Source: Photobacterium indicum
Lineage (GTDB): Bacteria; Pseudomonadota; Gammaproteobacteria; Enterobacterales; Vibrionaceae
DNA length: 64,000 nucleotides
Assembly: GCF_003026215.1 (NCBI RefSeq)
Contig: NZ_PYOC01000001.1
Span: forward strand, 744,001-808,000
Direction of reading: 5' to 3'
This document shows, piece by piece, positions 1-10,482 of the stretch. The notes beneath the pieces were generated by a model that saw only the letters and a list, made by a program, of their open reading frames with translations, had not been told where the DNA came from and ran no database searches. A program made the translations under genes and the position numbers. The number at the start of each line of letters is the position of its first letter. Positions within the stretch are counted from its first letter, which is position 1.

Positions 1-618
1 AACCACGATTTTTTCAGCCATGGTCATTGCTTCAATTTGATCATGCGTTACGTAGATCATGGTACAGCCGAGCTGTTTGTGCAGCTTAGCAATTTCGATG
101 CGCATTTGAACACGAAGCGCGGCATCTAGATTCGATAGTGGTTCATCAAGTAGGAATACATTGGGCTGAGACACAATGGTACGACCAATCGCAACACGTT
201 GACGTTGACCACCAGAAAGTGCTTTAGGTTGGCGTTCAAGTAAGTGTCCAAGCTGAAGAATATCAGCTGCGTTATTAACGCGTTTTTTGATCTCGCCTTT
301 ATCTGCTTTGGCTAATTTCATACCGAAAGACATGTTGTCGAAGAGATTTAAGTGCGGATAAAGAGCATATGATTGGAATACCATCCCAACCCCACGATCA
401 GAAGGCGGAACGTCATTCATGCGTTCTTTGCCGAAGTATAAATCGCCCGACGTGATATCTTCCAAACCAGCGATGCAACGAAGAAGAGTTGATTTACCAC
501 AGCCTGATGGACCAACAAATACTACAAATTCCCCTTCAGCGATCTCGAGATCAACATTTTTGGAAATCAGGTTATCTCCATATGCTTTACATACATTTCG
601 TAAAGTGACACTCGTCAT
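1..618 (-). CDS. malK: Maltose/maltodextrin ABC transporter ATPase MalK (N-terminal 206 residues, cut by window edge)
   Basis: Cytoplasmic ATPase that powers the MalFGK2 maltose/maltodextrin importer. Visible motifs, in order, are Walker A (GPSGCGKST, about residues 36-44), the Q-loop ([10 protein letters not shown]), the signature [13 protein letters not shown], Walker B ([12 protein letters not shown]) and the H-loop ([10 protein letters not shown]). The start ATG is the complement of 616-618, giving [14 protein letters not shown]. The frame is open to base 1, so the C-terminal regulatory domain lies outside the window. It is divergent from malE, malF and malG across about 620 bp that carry MalT- and CRP-like sites, the arrangement known from enterobacteria and vibrios. 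The identification is secure from motifs plus context. Confidence 0.95.
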   Translation of the reverse strand, partial: MTSVTLRNVCKAYGDNLISKNVDLEIAEGEFVVFVGPSGCGKSTLLRCIAGLEDITSGDLYFGKERMNDVPPSDRGVGMVFQSYALYPHLNLFDNMSFGMKLAKADKGEIKKRVNNAADILQLGHLLERQPKALSGGQRQRVAIGRTIVSQPNVFLLDEPLSNLDAALRVQMRIEIAKLHKQLGCTMIYVTHDQIEAMTMAEKIVV

Positions 619-969
619 CGAGCCTTTTCCTCTAAGTTGTGTTGCCTGCAAGACCTTATTAATAAGACATAGTATTCATGCCGAGTCTTGCGGGTAAAGA
701 ATTTTTTGGTGTAGTGAAGAAAAAAATGGGTAGCGTAAGTATCATCCAGGCAGTGGAAGAATGGCTACCCTGACCAAATTCCTACTACTTACTTCCCCAA
801 GAAGTAATAGGATGCTGTCGTTTTCAATAAAGTGTTATTAAAAAATAAAATCTGCATAAAGTAGAGCAGTTAAAGCTTCTTCATCTACCCCATAGGGTAT
901 GTTTCTCATCTTACGCAACTATCACGATGAAACATCATCCTTGAAAAGAATTTAAAAGGGGGATAAAGG

Positions 970-979
970 GGGGAGGAGT
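970..979 (+). promoter_or_regulatory. MalT-box-like site in the malK-malE intergenic region
   Basis: GGGGAGGAGT matches the enterobacterial MalT box GGGGA(T/G)GAGG at 9 of 10 positions. Weaker matches lie at 1117-1126 (AGGGATGGGG, 8/10) and on the minus strand at 933-942 (AAGGATGATG, about 7/10). Several MalT boxes are expected between divergent malK and malEFG. Assignment is by consensus only. Confidence 0.5.
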
Positions 980-1036
980 GTTTGGATCACACTTTGATAT
1001 ACCGGTTACTGATGTGCCCTTTTAATCCAAGTACTA

Positions 1037-1052
1037 TGTGCGTTGTATCACA
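1037..1052 (+). promoter_or_regulatory. CRP-cAMP binding site upstream of malE
   Basis: TGTGC-GTTGTA-TCACA has the exact TGTGA-N6-TCACA spacing with one mismatch. A weaker site (AATGA-CGGAGA-TCACG) follows at 1089-1104. Catabolite control of mal genes by CRP is well established in enterobacteria. Confidence 0.6.
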
Positions 1053-1242
1053 ATCAGGCCACGTTTTTAGATCTGCGTCACTAATTGAAATGACGGAGAT
1101 CACGCTTTTAAATCTTAGGGATGGGGGCGTAGGGCTCAGGATGATGCCGAGGGTTCATTACTGGTGGATGATACAGACTGCAAATTGTGCTGCAGAGGAT
1201 TTTCTGGAGTACAACATATAACAATCATGAAGGATGTTAGCA

Positions 1243-2424
1243 ATGAAGAAAGTCCTCAGTACTGTCGCATTTTGTACCCTTGCAGCTTTAGGTTCTGTCT
1301 CTGCACATGCAGCGATTGAAGAAGGCCAATTGACCATTTGGATTAATGGTGACAAAGGTTACAACGGCTTGGCAGAAGTAGGTAAACAGTTTGAAGAAGA
1401 CACAGGCATAAAAGTGACAGTTGCTTTTCCTGATGGTCTATCTGAGAAATTTCCTCAGGTAGCGGCTGCTGGTGATGGTCCAGATATCGTATTTTGGGCG
1501 CACGATCGCTTTGGTGGTTACGCCAAATCTGGTTTGTTAGCTGAAGTTAAACCATCTAAAGAACTAAAAGATAAAATCATCGATTTTACTTGGGATGCTG
1601 TGCAGTACGAAGGTAAGTACATCGGCTACCCAGTTGCAGTTGAAGCACTTTCTTTAATTTATAACAAGGATCTTGTTCCAAACCCACCTAAGAACTGGGA
1701 AGACGTTGAAGCACTAGACAAGAAACTTCAGAAAGATGGTAAGAAAGCCATCATGTGGAACCTAAAAGAACCGTACTTCACATGGCCACTACTGTCTGCT
1801 GACGGTGGCTACGCGTTCAAGTTTACTGCTGAAGGCTACGATGTAAAAGATGTAGGTGTTAACAATGCTGGCGCGAAGCGTGGCATGACGTTTATTAAGA
1901 GCCTTATTGACAAAAAAGTGATCTCTGCCGATATGGACTACAGCATCTCAGATGCTGAGTTTAACAAAGGTAATGTAGCAATGACTATTAACGGCCCATG
2001 GGCATGGGGTAACGCTGATAAGTCAGGCATTAACTACGGTGTTGCTGTGCTTCCTAAGCTAAATGGTAGCCCATCTAAGCCATTCGTAGGTATTTTGACT
2101 GCGGGGATTAGCTCTGCGTCACCAAACCAAGATTTAGCTGTTGAGTTCATCGAAAACTACCTACTGACTGATGAAGGTCTAGGTAAGGTTAACGATGACA
2201 AGCCACTAGGTGCTGTTGCGCTGAAATCATTCCAGAAGAAGCTAAACAAGGATACCCGTATTGCTGCCACTATGGATAACGCAATGAACGGTGAAATCAT
2301 GCCTAACGTTCCGCAGATGGCTGCATTCTGGTATGCCCAGGGTAATGCAATCAAAAACATTGTTGATGGTCGTCAGGACATTAATGGTGCGCTAGATGAA
2401 GCCGCAGGTCACATGCTTAAGTAA
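1243..2424 (+). CDS. malE: Periplasmic maltose/maltodextrin-binding protein MalE
   Basis: Periplasmic substrate-binding subunit of the maltose importer. The start at 1243 ([17 protein letters not shown]) is preferred over the in-frame ATG at 1234, because AAGGA ends about 8 nt upstream of 1243. The product is 393 aa with a Sec signal peptide cleaved near AHA-AIEEG. The mature part begins [20 protein letters not shown] and contains [20 protein letters not shown] and [13 protein letters not shown], all typical of MalE. It is first in malE-malF-malG. A GC-rich hairpin follows the stop, which commonly lets malE be expressed above malFG. Confidence 0.96.
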   Translation: MKKVLSTVAFCTLAALGSVSAHAAIEEGQLTIWINGDKGYNGLAEVGKQFEEDTGIKVTVAFPDGLSEKFPQVAAAGDGPDIVFWAHDRFGGYAKSGLLAEVKPSKELKDKIIDFTWDAVQYEGKYIGYPVAVEALSLIYNKDLVPNPPKNWEDVEALDKKLQKDGKKAIMWNLKEPYFTWPLLSADGGYAFKFTAEGYDVKDVGVNNAGAKRGMTFIKSLIDKKVISADMDYSISDAEFNKGNVAMTINGPWAWGNADKSGINYGVAVLPKLNGSPSKPFVGILTAGISSASPNQDLAVEFIENYLLTDEGLGKVNDDKPLGAVALKSFQKKLNKDTRIAATMDNAMNGEIMPNVPQMAAFWYAQGNAIKNIVDGRQDINGALDEAAGHMLK

Positions 2425-2434
2425 TTCTTTTTAC

Positions 2435-2458
2435 GGGGAGGGGTAACCTTCCCCATTT
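2435..2458 (+). terminator. malE-malF intergenic hairpin (attenuator-like)
   Basis: GGGGAGG, a short GGTAA loop and CCTTCCCC form a GC-rich hairpin followed by ATTTTA, 10 nt after the malE stop. It probably stabilises malE mRNA or partly terminates transcription, as the REP hairpins between E. coli malE and malF do. Confidence 0.5.
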
Positions 2459-2489
2459 TATTGTCATTTTTTGCTAGCAAGGAGCTGAG

Positions 2490-4064
2490 ATGCAGTCGGT
2501 TCAAGGTGCAGGGCTTTTGGATTCAAAACAAGAACGCCCTAAATTAAATTATCGTAAGTGGCTTAAATGGTCGCTTCTAGGCATGATCGGTGTTGTTAAT
2601 GGTTATGCTACCGTATTGATGTATGCTCAAGGTGAAATACCTTTTGCTCTTCTTACCGTTGTTCTAACCGCACTTGCTCTTTATATTTTTGGAAGCAACA
2701 AAACATACGCTCATCGCTACATTTTCCCTGGTGTTGCAGGGATGCTTGTTTTTATTATTTTCCCATTGGTTTATACCATAGGGCTGGCGTTTACCAACTA
2801 CAGTGCATCAAACCAGTTAACATTGGAAAGAACGCAGTCGGTCTTGGAACAGCGTAGTTTCCAGTCGGGTGAAAGTTACGGTTTTGATCTCTACAAAGTA
2901 GAGAATGGTCATCAGCTGATTATTAAAGCAGATGGTGAGCTATTGGCTTCTGATGTCTTCGAACTCGCCAATACAACCTCTGAAGCGATGACTCTTCGTC
3001 AAGTTGATAGTGTTCAGGGTGAAAAAGAGAAGATCAAATCAATCGTTAAAAACCGCGCTAACTTAACAAAACTTGAGTTAGTGATGCCTGATGGTCATGA
3101 GATTCGCATGAGTGGCCTACGTAAGTTTGCTGCCGATACAGATCTCTTTACGCTTCAGGAAGATGGTCTTAGCATGCTGAATAACCAAACTCAGCAAATG
3201 TATCAGCCAAATATGGAAATTGGTTTTTATCAGCCTATTGACGCAGACGGTAAATTTGTAGATAAGCCGATCTCTCCTGGATTTGTTGTAACAGTGGGTG
3301 GTGCTAATTTCGAACGAGTGATGACGGATGATGGCATTAAAGAACCTTTTATTGATATCTTTATCTGGACAGTAGTTTTTGCTTTTTTAGCGGTCGCATT
3401 AACACTGGCTTTAGGTATGGTACTAGCGTGTCTCGTTCAGTGGGAGCCATTAAAAGGTAGCAGTATTTATCGCGTACTTCTTATTCTCCCTTATGCGGTA
3501 CCAGCGTTTATTTCTATCTTGATATTCAAGGGTTTATTTAACCAGAGTTTTGGTGAGATAAATTTATTTCTTGAAGCCATATTAGGGATTAAACCATCTT
3601 GGTTCTCTGATCCAATTATGGCTCGAGTGATGGTTGTGTTAGTGAACACTTGGCTTGGCTTCCCGTATATGATGATTTTATGTATGGGTCTGTTGAAGTC
3701 GATTCCTGATGACCTATATGAAGCGTCTGCTATTGATGGTGCGGGTCCTATTCAGAACTTTTTCACAATCACACTTCCGATGATGATTAAGCCTTTGACA
3801 CCACTGCTTATTGCTAGCTTTGCATTTAACTTCAATAACTTTGTAATGATTCAGCTATTGACTGCTGGTGGCCCTAATATGGTGGGTACTTCAGAACCGG
3901 CTGGTTACACTGATTTGCTAGTAAGTTATACCTACCGTATTGCCTTTGAAGGTGGTGGTGGTCAAGACTTTGGTCTTGCTGGTGCAATCGCAACAATTAT
4001 TTTCTTATTGGTGGGTGGTATGGCGCTACTTAATCTTCGATTCACTAAGCTTTCACAAGACTAA
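2490..4064 (+). CDS. malF: Maltose ABC transporter permease MalF
   Basis: Inner-membrane permease of the MalFGK2 importer. It is 524 aa, close to E. coli MalF (514). There are three N-terminal membrane segments (about residues 25-100), a large periplasmic loop (about 105-285), then the permease core with the EAA loop ([16 protein letters not shown], about 410-425) that docks on MalK. An AAGGAG ribosome site sits 5-6 nt before the ATG. It follows malE after 65 nt and is separated from malG by 11 nt, indicating one operon. Confidence 0.96.
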   Translation: MQSVQGAGLLDSKQERPKLNYRKWLKWSLLGMIGVVNGYATVLMYAQGEIPFALLTVVLTALALYIFGSNKTYAHRYIFPGVAGMLVFIIFPLVYTIGLAFTNYSASNQLTLERTQSVLEQRSFQSGESYGFDLYKVENGHQLIIKADGELLASDVFELANTTSEAMTLRQVDSVQGEKEKIKSIVKNRANLTKLELVMPDGHEIRMSGLRKFAADTDLFTLQEDGLSMLNNQTQQMYQPNMEIGFYQPIDADGKFVDKPISPGFVVTVGGANFERVMTDDGIKEPFIDIFIWTVVFAFLAVALTLALGMVLACLVQWEPLKGSSIYRVLLILPYAVPAFISILIFKGLFNQSFGEINLFLEAILGIKPSWFSDPIMARVMVVLVNTWLGFPYMMILCMGLLKSIPDDLYEASAIDGAGPIQNFFTITLPMMIKPLTPLLIASFAFNFNNFVMIQLLTAGGPNMVGTSEPAGYTDLLVSYTYRIAFEGGGGQDFGLAGAIATIIFLLVGGMALLNLRFTKLSQD

Positions 4065-4075
4065 GGAGAGACGTT

Positions 4076-4966
4076 ATGGCTATGGTTCCATCGAGGTCAT
4101 TGAAATATAGAGTTTGGGCAACACATATAGGCTTGTGTATTTTCTTATCAATGATTATCTTTCCGTTGTTGATGATAATTGCAATTTCATTCCGTGAGGG
4201 TAACTTTGCAGGTGGTGAGATAATCCCGACTAACCCAACATTGGATCACTGGCGCTTAGCTCTCGGATTTGCTGTAACTAACAATGATGGCAGTATAACG
4301 CCACCACCATTCCCTGTTTTACTATGGTTATGGAATACAGTAAAAGTTGCAGGTATTACATCAGTTATCATTGTTGCACTATCGACAACAAGTGCTTATG
4401 CATTTGCTCGTATGCGTTTTAAAGGGAAGAACACAATCCTTAAAGGGATGATGATTTTCCAAATGTTCCCTGCAGTACTTGCATTGGTTGCTCTATATGC
4501 ATTGTTTGACCGTTTAGGCCAGTATATTCCATTCATGGGATTGAATACGCATGGTGGTTTGATCTTTGCCTACTTAGGAGGAATAGCACTTCACGTATGG
4601 ACTATTAAAGGTTACTTTGAAACGATTGATGTTTCACTGGAAGAAGCTGCAGCACTTGATGGTGCTACGCCGTGGCAAGCATTCCGCTATGTTCTGCTCC
4701 CATTATCAGTGCCAATTCTAGCGGTTGTTTTCATCCTGTCGTTCATCGGCTTGGTTGGAGAAGTACCTGTGGCATCATTGCTATTAACTGATGTGAATAA
4801 TTACACGTTAGCAGTTGGTATGCAGCAATATCTATACCCTCAGAACTACCTATGGGGTGATTTCGCAGCGGCTGCTGTACTATCGGCAATACCTATTACT
4901 ATTGTGTTTTTGCTTGCTCAAAAATTCCTAGTCGGCGGTTTAACTGCAGGTGGTGTAAAGGGTTAA
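4076..4966 (+). CDS. malG: Maltose ABC transporter permease MalG
   Basis: Second permease subunit of the maltose importer, 296 aa, the same length as E. coli MalG. It has about six membrane segments and the EAA loop [16 protein letters not shown] (about 182-197). It ends in [12 protein letters not shown], the usual MalG tail that reaches into MalF/MalE. The AAGGAG ribosome site lies between the malF stop and this start, so translation is probably coupled. An intrinsic terminator follows. Confidence 0.96.
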   Translation: MAMVPSRSLKYRVWATHIGLCIFLSMIIFPLLMIIAISFREGNFAGGEIIPTNPTLDHWRLALGFAVTNNDGSITPPPFPVLLWLWNTVKVAGITSVIIVALSTTSAYAFARMRFKGKNTILKGMMIFQMFPAVLALVALYALFDRLGQYIPFMGLNTHGGLIFAYLGGIALHVWTIKGYFETIDVSLEEAAALDGATPWQAFRYVLLPLSVPILAVVFILSFIGLVGEVPVASLLLTDVNNYTLAVGMQQYLYPQNYLWGDFAAAAVLSAIPITIVFLLAQKFLVGGLTAGGVKG

Positions 4967-4989
4967 TAATAACCAGCAAAAAATAGAAA

Positions 4990-5015
4990 GCTTGCCTAAA
5001 TGGCAGGCTTTTTTT
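4990..5015 (+). terminator. Intrinsic terminator of malEFG
   Basis: GCTTGCC-TAAAT-GGCAGGC forms a 7-bp stem (one G-U pair) followed by seven T residues, 23 nt after the malG stop. Confidence 0.8.
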
Positions 5016-5083
5016 GCTTATATTTGGCGCTGAAAATGGTCCAGAAATACACGTGATTGAATGATCTTTAAACGGTATCGTAC

Positions 5084-5349
5084 TATGCCCAAGTTACCTC
5101 AAGATGCTCGTTTCAGCGAGAATTTGTTGGGCACTAGGCAAGGCACTTATTTATAGACCTAGTCGTTCTACGTTGAAAATAAGTAACACGGCATAGAGCC
5201 CAACAAAACTCGCCCTTCGGGAGTGATTCAGCGTATTTACTTCTGTGTCAAATGTGTTTGAAAGGGAATGCCATTCCTACACACATTTTCCTTGAATTAA
5301 ATACGCTGAAAACACTCTGAATCCTGCATCTTGAGGTAGCTTGGGTATA
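5084..5349. repeat. Intergenic repeat element, full-length copy A (266 bp)
   Basis: The ends are imperfect inverted repeats: TATGCCCAAGTTACCTCAAG at the left, and at the right the complement of TATACCCAAGCTACCTCAAG. Inside is a second inverted repeat, GTTGGGC near 5127 paired with GCCCAAC near 5200. No reading frame. The same element is nearly identical at 8030-8295, internally deleted at 7097-7236, and truncated or collapsed at 43530-43595 and 44581-44653. The layout resembles a MITE or large REP-type element. Confidence 0.85.
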
Positions 5350-5496
5350 GGTATTAAAGGAAATGAAATATTCATCTTAAGGATGAACGTTAGGGTTTTA
5401 AAGCGACGCTATGACTGCTAATATCATACTCGTAGGGAATTATCTCTTGAGTGAAGACTTAATGGTCAAATTTGTTTTTCTTCAGTCAGATATAAC

Positions 5497-5732
5497 AAGA
5501 AGCCTACATTAAAAGAGCTTCTTGGTTAAAGGATAACAATAACAATAAGGCTCATTCCTTTTCACTTAGGAATGAGTCACTCCTAAGTGTAGAGCTTAAC
5601 TAATGGTTTGGTCGCCGATCTGTTAAGAATTCTATGCTTAACTTAATATTGGCGTTGCTGCATAGCTGGACTTAGCTTTTGTTAGATAAGTTTTATTAGT
5701 AACCAGAACCCGGTGCTTTCACCGGGTTTTTT
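5497..5732 (+). ncRNA. Candidate structured RNA ending in an orphan terminator
   Basis: This stretch has no credible protein but several stems in a row: AAGAAGC/GCTTCTT (5497-5523), CTCATTCC/GGAATGAG (5551-5576), CACTTAGGA/TCCTAAGTG (5563-5589) and GTTAAG/CTTAAC (5622-5642). It ends in a strong terminator (5707-5732) with no upstream coding gene on this strand. Stems two and three share GGA at 5569-5571 and cannot form together. Its 5' end and promoter are not located. It could be a trans-acting small RNA or decayed DNA, so confidence is modest. Confidence 0.35.
5707..5732 (+). terminator. Strong intrinsic terminator without an upstream coding gene
   Basis: AACCCGGTG-CTTT-CACCGGGTT is a perfect 9-bp stem followed by a T run. 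The nearest plus-strand gene (malG) already has its own terminator 700 nt upstream. Confidence 0.8.
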
Positions 5733-5751
5733 GTATCTGGTGTTTTTGAAA

Positions 5752-5802
5752 CGAATTAAACATACTGAGATCACTCTGAATCCTGAGGTGACTTGGGTGT
5801 AT
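5752..5802. repeat. Degenerate right end of the 266-bp repeat family
   Basis: GAATTAAAC..CTGA..TCACTCTGAATCCTG followed by GAGGTGACTTGGGT matches the right end of the element at 5084-5349, with a small deletion. Confidence 0.6.
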
Positions 5803-5827
5803 AGAGTAGTCATGCGCTTAGGCGGGG

Positions 5828-7069
5828 TTAATGGGAAAGACGGTTACGGCCAGATTCTTTGGCTCTATATAATGCGTCATCAGCCGCTTTTAATACTATG
5901 CCTGGATTAGAGGTTAGTTTGCTATCTGCAATCCCAATACTTACTGTTACATGAATATAGCGATGTATAACGTTATTTTTTCGCGTCATACTGCCTTGCT
6001 TATCATTGTCTGGACGTTCAGCATAATTTCGAAGTACTAAATTATATTCTGCAATAGCGATACGTAATTTTTCTAAATGTACTTCACATTGCTCACTTTT
6101 CTTACCTTTAAATAAAATGGTAAATTCTTCGCCACCATATCGGAACATTTGTGCACCTCCTCCTACCTTCGTTATTAGCTGAGCCACTAACGTTAAAACG
6201 TTGTCACCCGTTTTATGACCATATAAATCATTGAATTTTTTGAAATGATCTATATCTAGCATGGCTAAAGTGTAGGTTTTTCCGAGATTCTTTAATTCTG
6301 TTTCTAGTGCTCGTCGTCCTGGAATATTGGTGAGTTGATCGATAAAGGCTTGTTCGTGGCTACAAATAATAAGATTAAACATATGCAGTAGGGCAGCTAA
6401 CGTGAAGGCTGAGCAAGAGACTAAGCCATACTGAAAAAAAATGAATGTTAAGCTGGAGAATAGTACCCCTATAAATACTGCTTGGTCAGAGCCATAATTA
6501 CGAAATAAAATCATAAACGTGCTAGTACCAGCGACCACGACTCCCCAGATAATGAATAAAAGAGGAAGAGGAGAGAAGTGTAATTGTGTTAGCAACCCTG
6601 AATCCCACAACGATGAAAGATCCGCTTTTTCAATATATTGAATGAAGATAGTTGACCAAATGATTTGTATTGCAATAAATAAACAAAAGTAGCCTCCAAA
6701 TAAAGACCATAACCGTTTATCTGGTAGTTTATGCACGAGTAATAAATTGAGCGGTAATAGAGTCGCCAGTAAATAATAAATGAGTTTTGTTGTATTATTG
6801 GTCAGTGGGGCTTGTAAGTGATTTTGTACAATGTAGTACGCAATTATCATCAATAATGCGACAAGGCTCGTACGTCCTTGATTAAATGGTTGGCTAAGAA
6901 TAATGATAAGAGCAAAAAGGATATAAGGCAGTATTAGCAGCAAATTCTGATAAGCAAGCAACGTTTCACGACTTTCTTTTAATGAGATAACCATTAAGAA
7001 AGAGAGTAATGATGGTATTCCAAAGCGAAATCCAGGATTTCTGAAAATGGAAAATGATAGTAGCTGCAC
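5828..7069 (-). CDS. Membrane-bound diguanylate cyclase (GGDEF)
   Basis: 413-aa inner-membrane protein predicted to make c-di-GMP from two GTP. Residues 1 to about 235 form six to eight hydrophobic segments with no recognisable sensory domain. A GGDEF domain follows (about 245-413), with LDIDHFKKFNDLYGHKTGD and active-site RYGGEEF. The inhibitory I-site RxxD that normally precedes it is replaced by GGGA, so product inhibition through that site is unlikely. It stands alone between repeat-rich intergenic regions, and its downstream end abuts the candidate RNA region on the other strand. Its signal is unknown. Confidence 0.9.
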   Translation of the reverse strand: MQLLSFSIFRNPGFRFGIPSLLSFLMVISLKESRETLLAYQNLLLILPYILFALIIILSQPFNQGRTSLVALLMIIAYYIVQNHLQAPLTNNTTKLIYYLLATLLPLNLLLVHKLPDKRLWSLFGGYFCLFIAIQIIWSTIFIQYIEKADLSSLWDSGLLTQLHFSPLPLLFIIWGVVVAGTSTFMILFRNYGSDQAVFIGVLFSSLTFIFFQYGLVSCSAFTLAALLHMFNLIICSHEQAFIDQLTNIPGRRALETELKNLGKTYTLAMLDIDHFKKFNDLYGHKTGDNVLTLVAQLITKVGGGAQMFRYGGEEFTILFKGKKSEQCEVHLEKLRIAIAEYNLVLRNYAERPDNDKQGSMTRKNNVIHRYIHVTVSIGIADSKLTSNPGIVLKAADDALYRAKESGRNRLSH

Positions 7070-7096
7070 TTAAAGCAATTCCTTTGTCGTTAAGTC

Positions 7097-7236
7097 TATA
7101 CCCAAGTTACTCGTTTCAGCGTATTTACTTCTGTGTCAAATGTGCTTGAAAGGGAATGCCATTCCTACACACATTTTCCTTGAATTAAACACGCTGATAT
7201 TACTCTGAATCCTGCATCTTGAGGTGACTTGGGTAT
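7097..7236. repeat. Intergenic repeat element, internally deleted copy B (140 bp)
   Basis: It starts TATACCCAAGTTAC and ends with CTTGAGGTGACTTGGGTAT, like copies A and C. The internal GTTGGGC...GCCCAAC stem is missing: the sequence jumps from CTCGTTTCAGC straight to GTATTTACTTCTGTGTC. The rest of 7070-7396 shows nothing recognisable. Confidence 0.8.
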
Positions 7237-7396
7237 GTATGAAGTTCAAGTCACATACATATACAATAGCCGACGTTGAGATGTTTGCTCAGTTGTCTTA
7301 ATGCATTGCATTTTATTCTACAAATATTTGAGGGTTTTATTGGCATGATAATGCAGAAGGAGCCTTAAGGCCCCTAGCTGGTAACGCTGTAGGTAT

Positions 7397-7939
7397 TTAC
7401 TTAATAAGGTAAGGAAATAGCTTTCTTTTTTGTGCGTCTGTTAGATTCTCTACACATTCAACATTGCGCTCAGGAATACCATCAGGATCAGGGTAGTGTT
7501 TTAGCACTTTTTCCATGCTTTCTTCTCTAATCAGGTGAAAGATAGGGTAAGGCGAACGATTAGTGAGGTTTTCTGCATCTTCTGGCTCGGCACCATAAAA
7601 ACAGTAATCAGGGTGGAAGCTGGCAATTTGATAGATGCCACTTTTGTTCATTTGAATGACAAGCCCTTCAACCAAATCAAGAAACTGATTATAGTCATCG
7701 AATTCTTTAAATAAGTTGGGTGCAACCACCAAGGTTGTTTCTAATTCTTCTACTGGCGTTTGATCCAATGTTTGCAATTCTTGATAGATAGTTTCCAATA
7801 AAACATCTTCTGAAGCGTCTTCGCAAACTTGTATTTTTATTTGTTTATTACGATTAGGTTTTGCGGCAAAAGGACATAAATTCAGGCCAATAACGACATC
7901 TTCTAACCATTGCTGAACATCTTTTTCTACTTGTGACAT
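7397..7939 (-). CDS. DUF1415 family protein
   Basis: 180-aa soluble protein of unknown function. The N-terminal VQQWLEDVVIGLNLCPFAAK and the later IASFHPDYCFYGAEPEDAENL with NRSPYPIFHLIRE are typical of the DUF1415 family in gammaproteobacteria. Conserved Cys and His residues (NLCPFA, FHPDYCF) might bind metal or act catalytically, but no activity is known to me. It is a single gene flanked by two copies of the intergenic repeat. Confidence 0.8.
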   Translation of the reverse strand: MSQVEKDVQQWLEDVVIGLNLCPFAAKPNRNKQIKIQVCEDASEDVLLETIYQELQTLDQTPVEELETTLVVAPNLFKEFDDYNQFLDLVEGLVIQMNKSGIYQIASFHPDYCFYGAEPEDAENLTNRSPYPIFHLIREESMEKVLKHYPDPDGIPERNVECVENLTDAQKRKLFPYLIK

Positions 7940-8029
7940 AGCTGACTCTGCATTTGTTGTAATTATGAAATGAATTGTATCAATCGAGAGATATAATTTT
8001 TGTTTTATTTGTTCAATTCATCTAGCGAT

Positions 8030-8295
8030 TATACCCAAGTTACCTCAAGGTGCTCGTTTCAGCGAGAATTTGTTGGGCTCTAGGCAAGGCACTTATTTAT
8101 AGACCTAGTCGTTCTACGTTGAAAATAAGTAACACCGCATAGAGCCCAACAAAACTCGCCCTTCGGGAGTGATTCAGCGTATCTACTTCTGTGTCAAATG
8201 TGTTTGAAAGGGAATGCCATTCCTACACACATATTCCTTGAATTAAATACGCTGATATCACTCTGAATCCTGCATCTTGAGGTAGCTTGGGTATA
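8030..8295. repeat. Intergenic repeat element, full-length copy C (266 bp)
   Basis: Nearly identical along its whole length to 5084-5349. It begins TATACCCAAGTTACCTCAAG and ends with the complement of TATACCCAAGCTACCTCAAG, with the internal GTTGGGCTCTA/TAGAGCCCAAC inverted repeat. It fills most of the gap between the DUF1415 gene and the rnb terminator. Confidence 0.9.
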
Positions 8296-8300
8296 TAAAT

Positions 8301-8330
8301 AAAAAGGCCAGCTTCTTATGGCTGACCTTT
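8301..8330 (-). terminator. Intrinsic terminator of rnb
   Basis: Read on the minus strand, AAGGTCAGC-CATAAGAA-GCTGGCCTT with a following TTTTTA is a 9-bp stem (one G-U pair) just after the rnb stop. Confidence 0.75.
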
Positions 8331-8351
8331 CATTTTAAAAAGAGAAAATGA

Positions 8352-10358
8352 TTATGCTTTCTCTTCTTCTTTTTCTGTTGCATCTGAATCAACTTCAGGC
8401 GCAGGAAACTGCTGTACAGGTTTAGCAACAAGTTGGCGTGTTGCTGTTCGAATTTCCGCTAGCTTCACTTCAAATGTATCACCTAGTTGATATTCTTGTA
8501 CTGTATCAATAGAAACTGTACCTAAATCACCGCTACAAACAATACGTTGCTTATTATCAACAATTAACGACCCCGGAATAAATGCCGAAGCACCAATCTC
8601 AAGTAAACGAACTCGAATACCAGCACGATTAATGTCGAAGATTTCAGCAGTAAAGACAGCTTCATCCTTCACTGCATTTTTTAGCAAGCGAATGTAAAGC
8701 CAATCAGCAACTCCACGCTCTGCCATACGGTGTGTACGACGGTGTAATGCAATCTCTTCACCGACAGTATCGTCAGGTTTCTGAGATGGCTCGTTGCCTG
8801 TAATAACAGCTTTAAGAAGACGATGGTTAATCATATCGCCATACTTTCGAATAGGAGATGTCCATGTCGCGTAAGCATCTAATCCCATAGCGTAATGCGG
8901 AGCTGGTTGATTACCAACCTCACTGTAAGCTTGGAATTTACGTAGGCGGTTATCTAAATACGTTGAATCAAGCGTATTTAACCAACGGCGAAGCGCACTG
9001 AAACCTTCTAGGGTTTTCAGTTCTTCTTTTTCAAATGGCGCTTCAACTTTTTGCAAGAATTCCATCGCGGTATCAAGTTTTTCAGGATGGAAACCATTAT
9101 GAATATTGAAAACACCTGTACCGAATTTATCTCTTAATACTCGACCCGCACAAATGTTCGCTGTAATCATTGCTTCTTCGATCATGCGATTTGAAGTACG
9201 GCGAGGATCAGTATGAATTGCGACAACATCGTTGTCTTCACTGAGCTCGAAACGGTAATCTGGACGATCAGGGAATACTACTGCGTTATTTGAACGCCAT
9301 TTGCTACGTACATTAGCAAATTGATGAAGCGCATCGATTTGTTCTGCAATAACGTCGTTAGCCATTAACTTTTCTGACTGACCTTTTTCAATCAGATCTG
9401 ATACATCGTCATACGCTAAACGAGCCTGAGATTTAATCCATGCAGCAAAGAACGTGATGTCGTCTTGAATATCACCTTCGCTATCAACCGTTACACGGCA
9501 ACAAATAACAGGACGTTTCTCGTTTTCAATCAATGAACATAGTTCATCGCTTAATTCACGAGGAAGCATTGGGATATTACGACCAGGTAGATAAACGGTG
9601 AATCCGCGCTTACGTGCTTCATCATCCATTTTATCGCCAACAGAGATGTAAGATGTTGGATCGGCAATCGCAATCGTGATTTCGAAGTTACCATCATCTT
9701 TCTTAACCGTATGAATCGCATCATCCATATCTTTGGTTGACTCACCATCGATAGTAATGAACGGAATATCGGTTAAATCTTGGCGCTCTAAACCTTCGTC
9801 TAGCATATTCCAGCTATCTTGCGGTGCAGGCTCTGCGTTAGGCAGTTCATAGCGGGCAAGTGTTACCCACCACGGTGCAATTTTATCGTTACTGTCTGTG
9901 ATTTTTTCATTAATCACACAAGTAAACGGTTTGTTTGAATTTGTTAGCGGGTGGCTATTTAGATTTGCTACAACCCAGTCGCCTTCTTTCAGCTCTTCTG
10001 GATTCAACCCTTTTATAGCGCGTGCTTTTATTGCGTCTTTTAGCTGTGGGTGATCAGGCACAACGTTTAATCGGTTGTGGATCATCTTCACGCGGCCAAT
10101 AAAGCGTGTCAGGTTCTGCTCTACCAGCTCCTGAGGTTCAGCAACTTCACGCTCTTTTTCTGTACGAAGCACAGCAATCACGCGGTCACCGTGCATTACG
10201 TTTTTCATATAATTAGGCGGAATAAAAAAGCTTTCTTTATTATCAGTTTCTAGAAAGCCAAAGCCACGGTCAGTCGCTTTTACGTTACCTTCTTTTTTAG
10301 GAAGGGTTTCTTGAATTTGTTTTTTAAGCTGGGCTAGCAGCGGATTATCTTGAAACAT
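8352..10358 (-). CDS. rnb: Exoribonuclease II (RNase II)
   Basis: Processive 3'-5' exoribonuclease that degrades single-stranded mRNA in the cytoplasm. The start at 10358 gives [20 protein letters not shown], which matches the N-terminus of E. coli RNase II; the frame extends upstream to 10454 but those residues look non-coding. The product is 668 aa (E. coli 644). Order: two cold-shock RNA-binding domains ([20 protein letters not shown]), the RNB catalytic domain with [20 protein letters not shown] and [10 protein letters not shown] carrying the metal-binding aspartates, and a C-terminal S1 domain (about 580-645). The acidic tail (ATEKEEEKA) is an extra. Confidence 0.95.
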   Translation of the reverse strand: MFQDNPLLAQLKKQIQETLPKKEGNVKATDRGFGFLETDNKESFFIPPNYMKNVMHGDRVIAVLRTEKEREVAEPQELVEQNLTRFIGRVKMIHNRLNVVPDHPQLKDAIKARAIKGLNPEELKEGDWVVANLNSHPLTNSNKPFTCVINEKITDSNDKIAPWWVTLARYELPNAEPAPQDSWNMLDEGLERQDLTDIPFITIDGESTKDMDDAIHTVKKDDGNFEITIAIADPTSYISVGDKMDDEARKRGFTVYLPGRNIPMLPRELSDELCSLIENEKRPVICCRVTVDSEGDIQDDITFFAAWIKSQARLAYDDVSDLIEKGQSEKLMANDVIAEQIDALHQFANVRSKWRSNNAVVFPDRPDYRFELSEDNDVVAIHTDPRRTSNRMIEEAMITANICAGRVLRDKFGTGVFNIHNGFHPEKLDTAMEFLQKVEAPFEKEELKTLEGFSALRRWLNTLDSTYLDNRLRKFQAYSEVGNQPAPHYAMGLDAYATWTSPIRKYGDMINHRLLKAVITGNEPSQKPDDTVGEEIALHRRTHRMAERGVADWLYIRLLKNAVKDEAVFTAEIFDINRAGIRVRLLEIGASAFIPGSLIVDNKQRIVCSGDLGTVSIDTVQEYQLGDTFEVKLAEIRTATRQLVAKPVQQFPAPEVDSDATEKEEEKA

Positions 10359-10482
10359 TATGCTCGGTCTCAGAATATTAACCCAGACACTATACGTATT
10401 TGGGGCGCTAAAACCAAGATTGTGGAATGTATATTTTGTGAAGATTTGTGCCATTGTCGAAAAACGGTGGCTTTCTATCTAT

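Noticed and set aside
5084-8295. Repeat copies read as a CRISPR array
   Set aside because: The copies are long, unevenly spaced and separated by genes; there are no short regular repeats or spacers and no cas genes.
10358-10454. Longer N-terminus for RNase II
   Set aside because: The [13 protein letters not shown] start matches the known RNase II N-terminus; the upstream 32 residues have no family counterpart.
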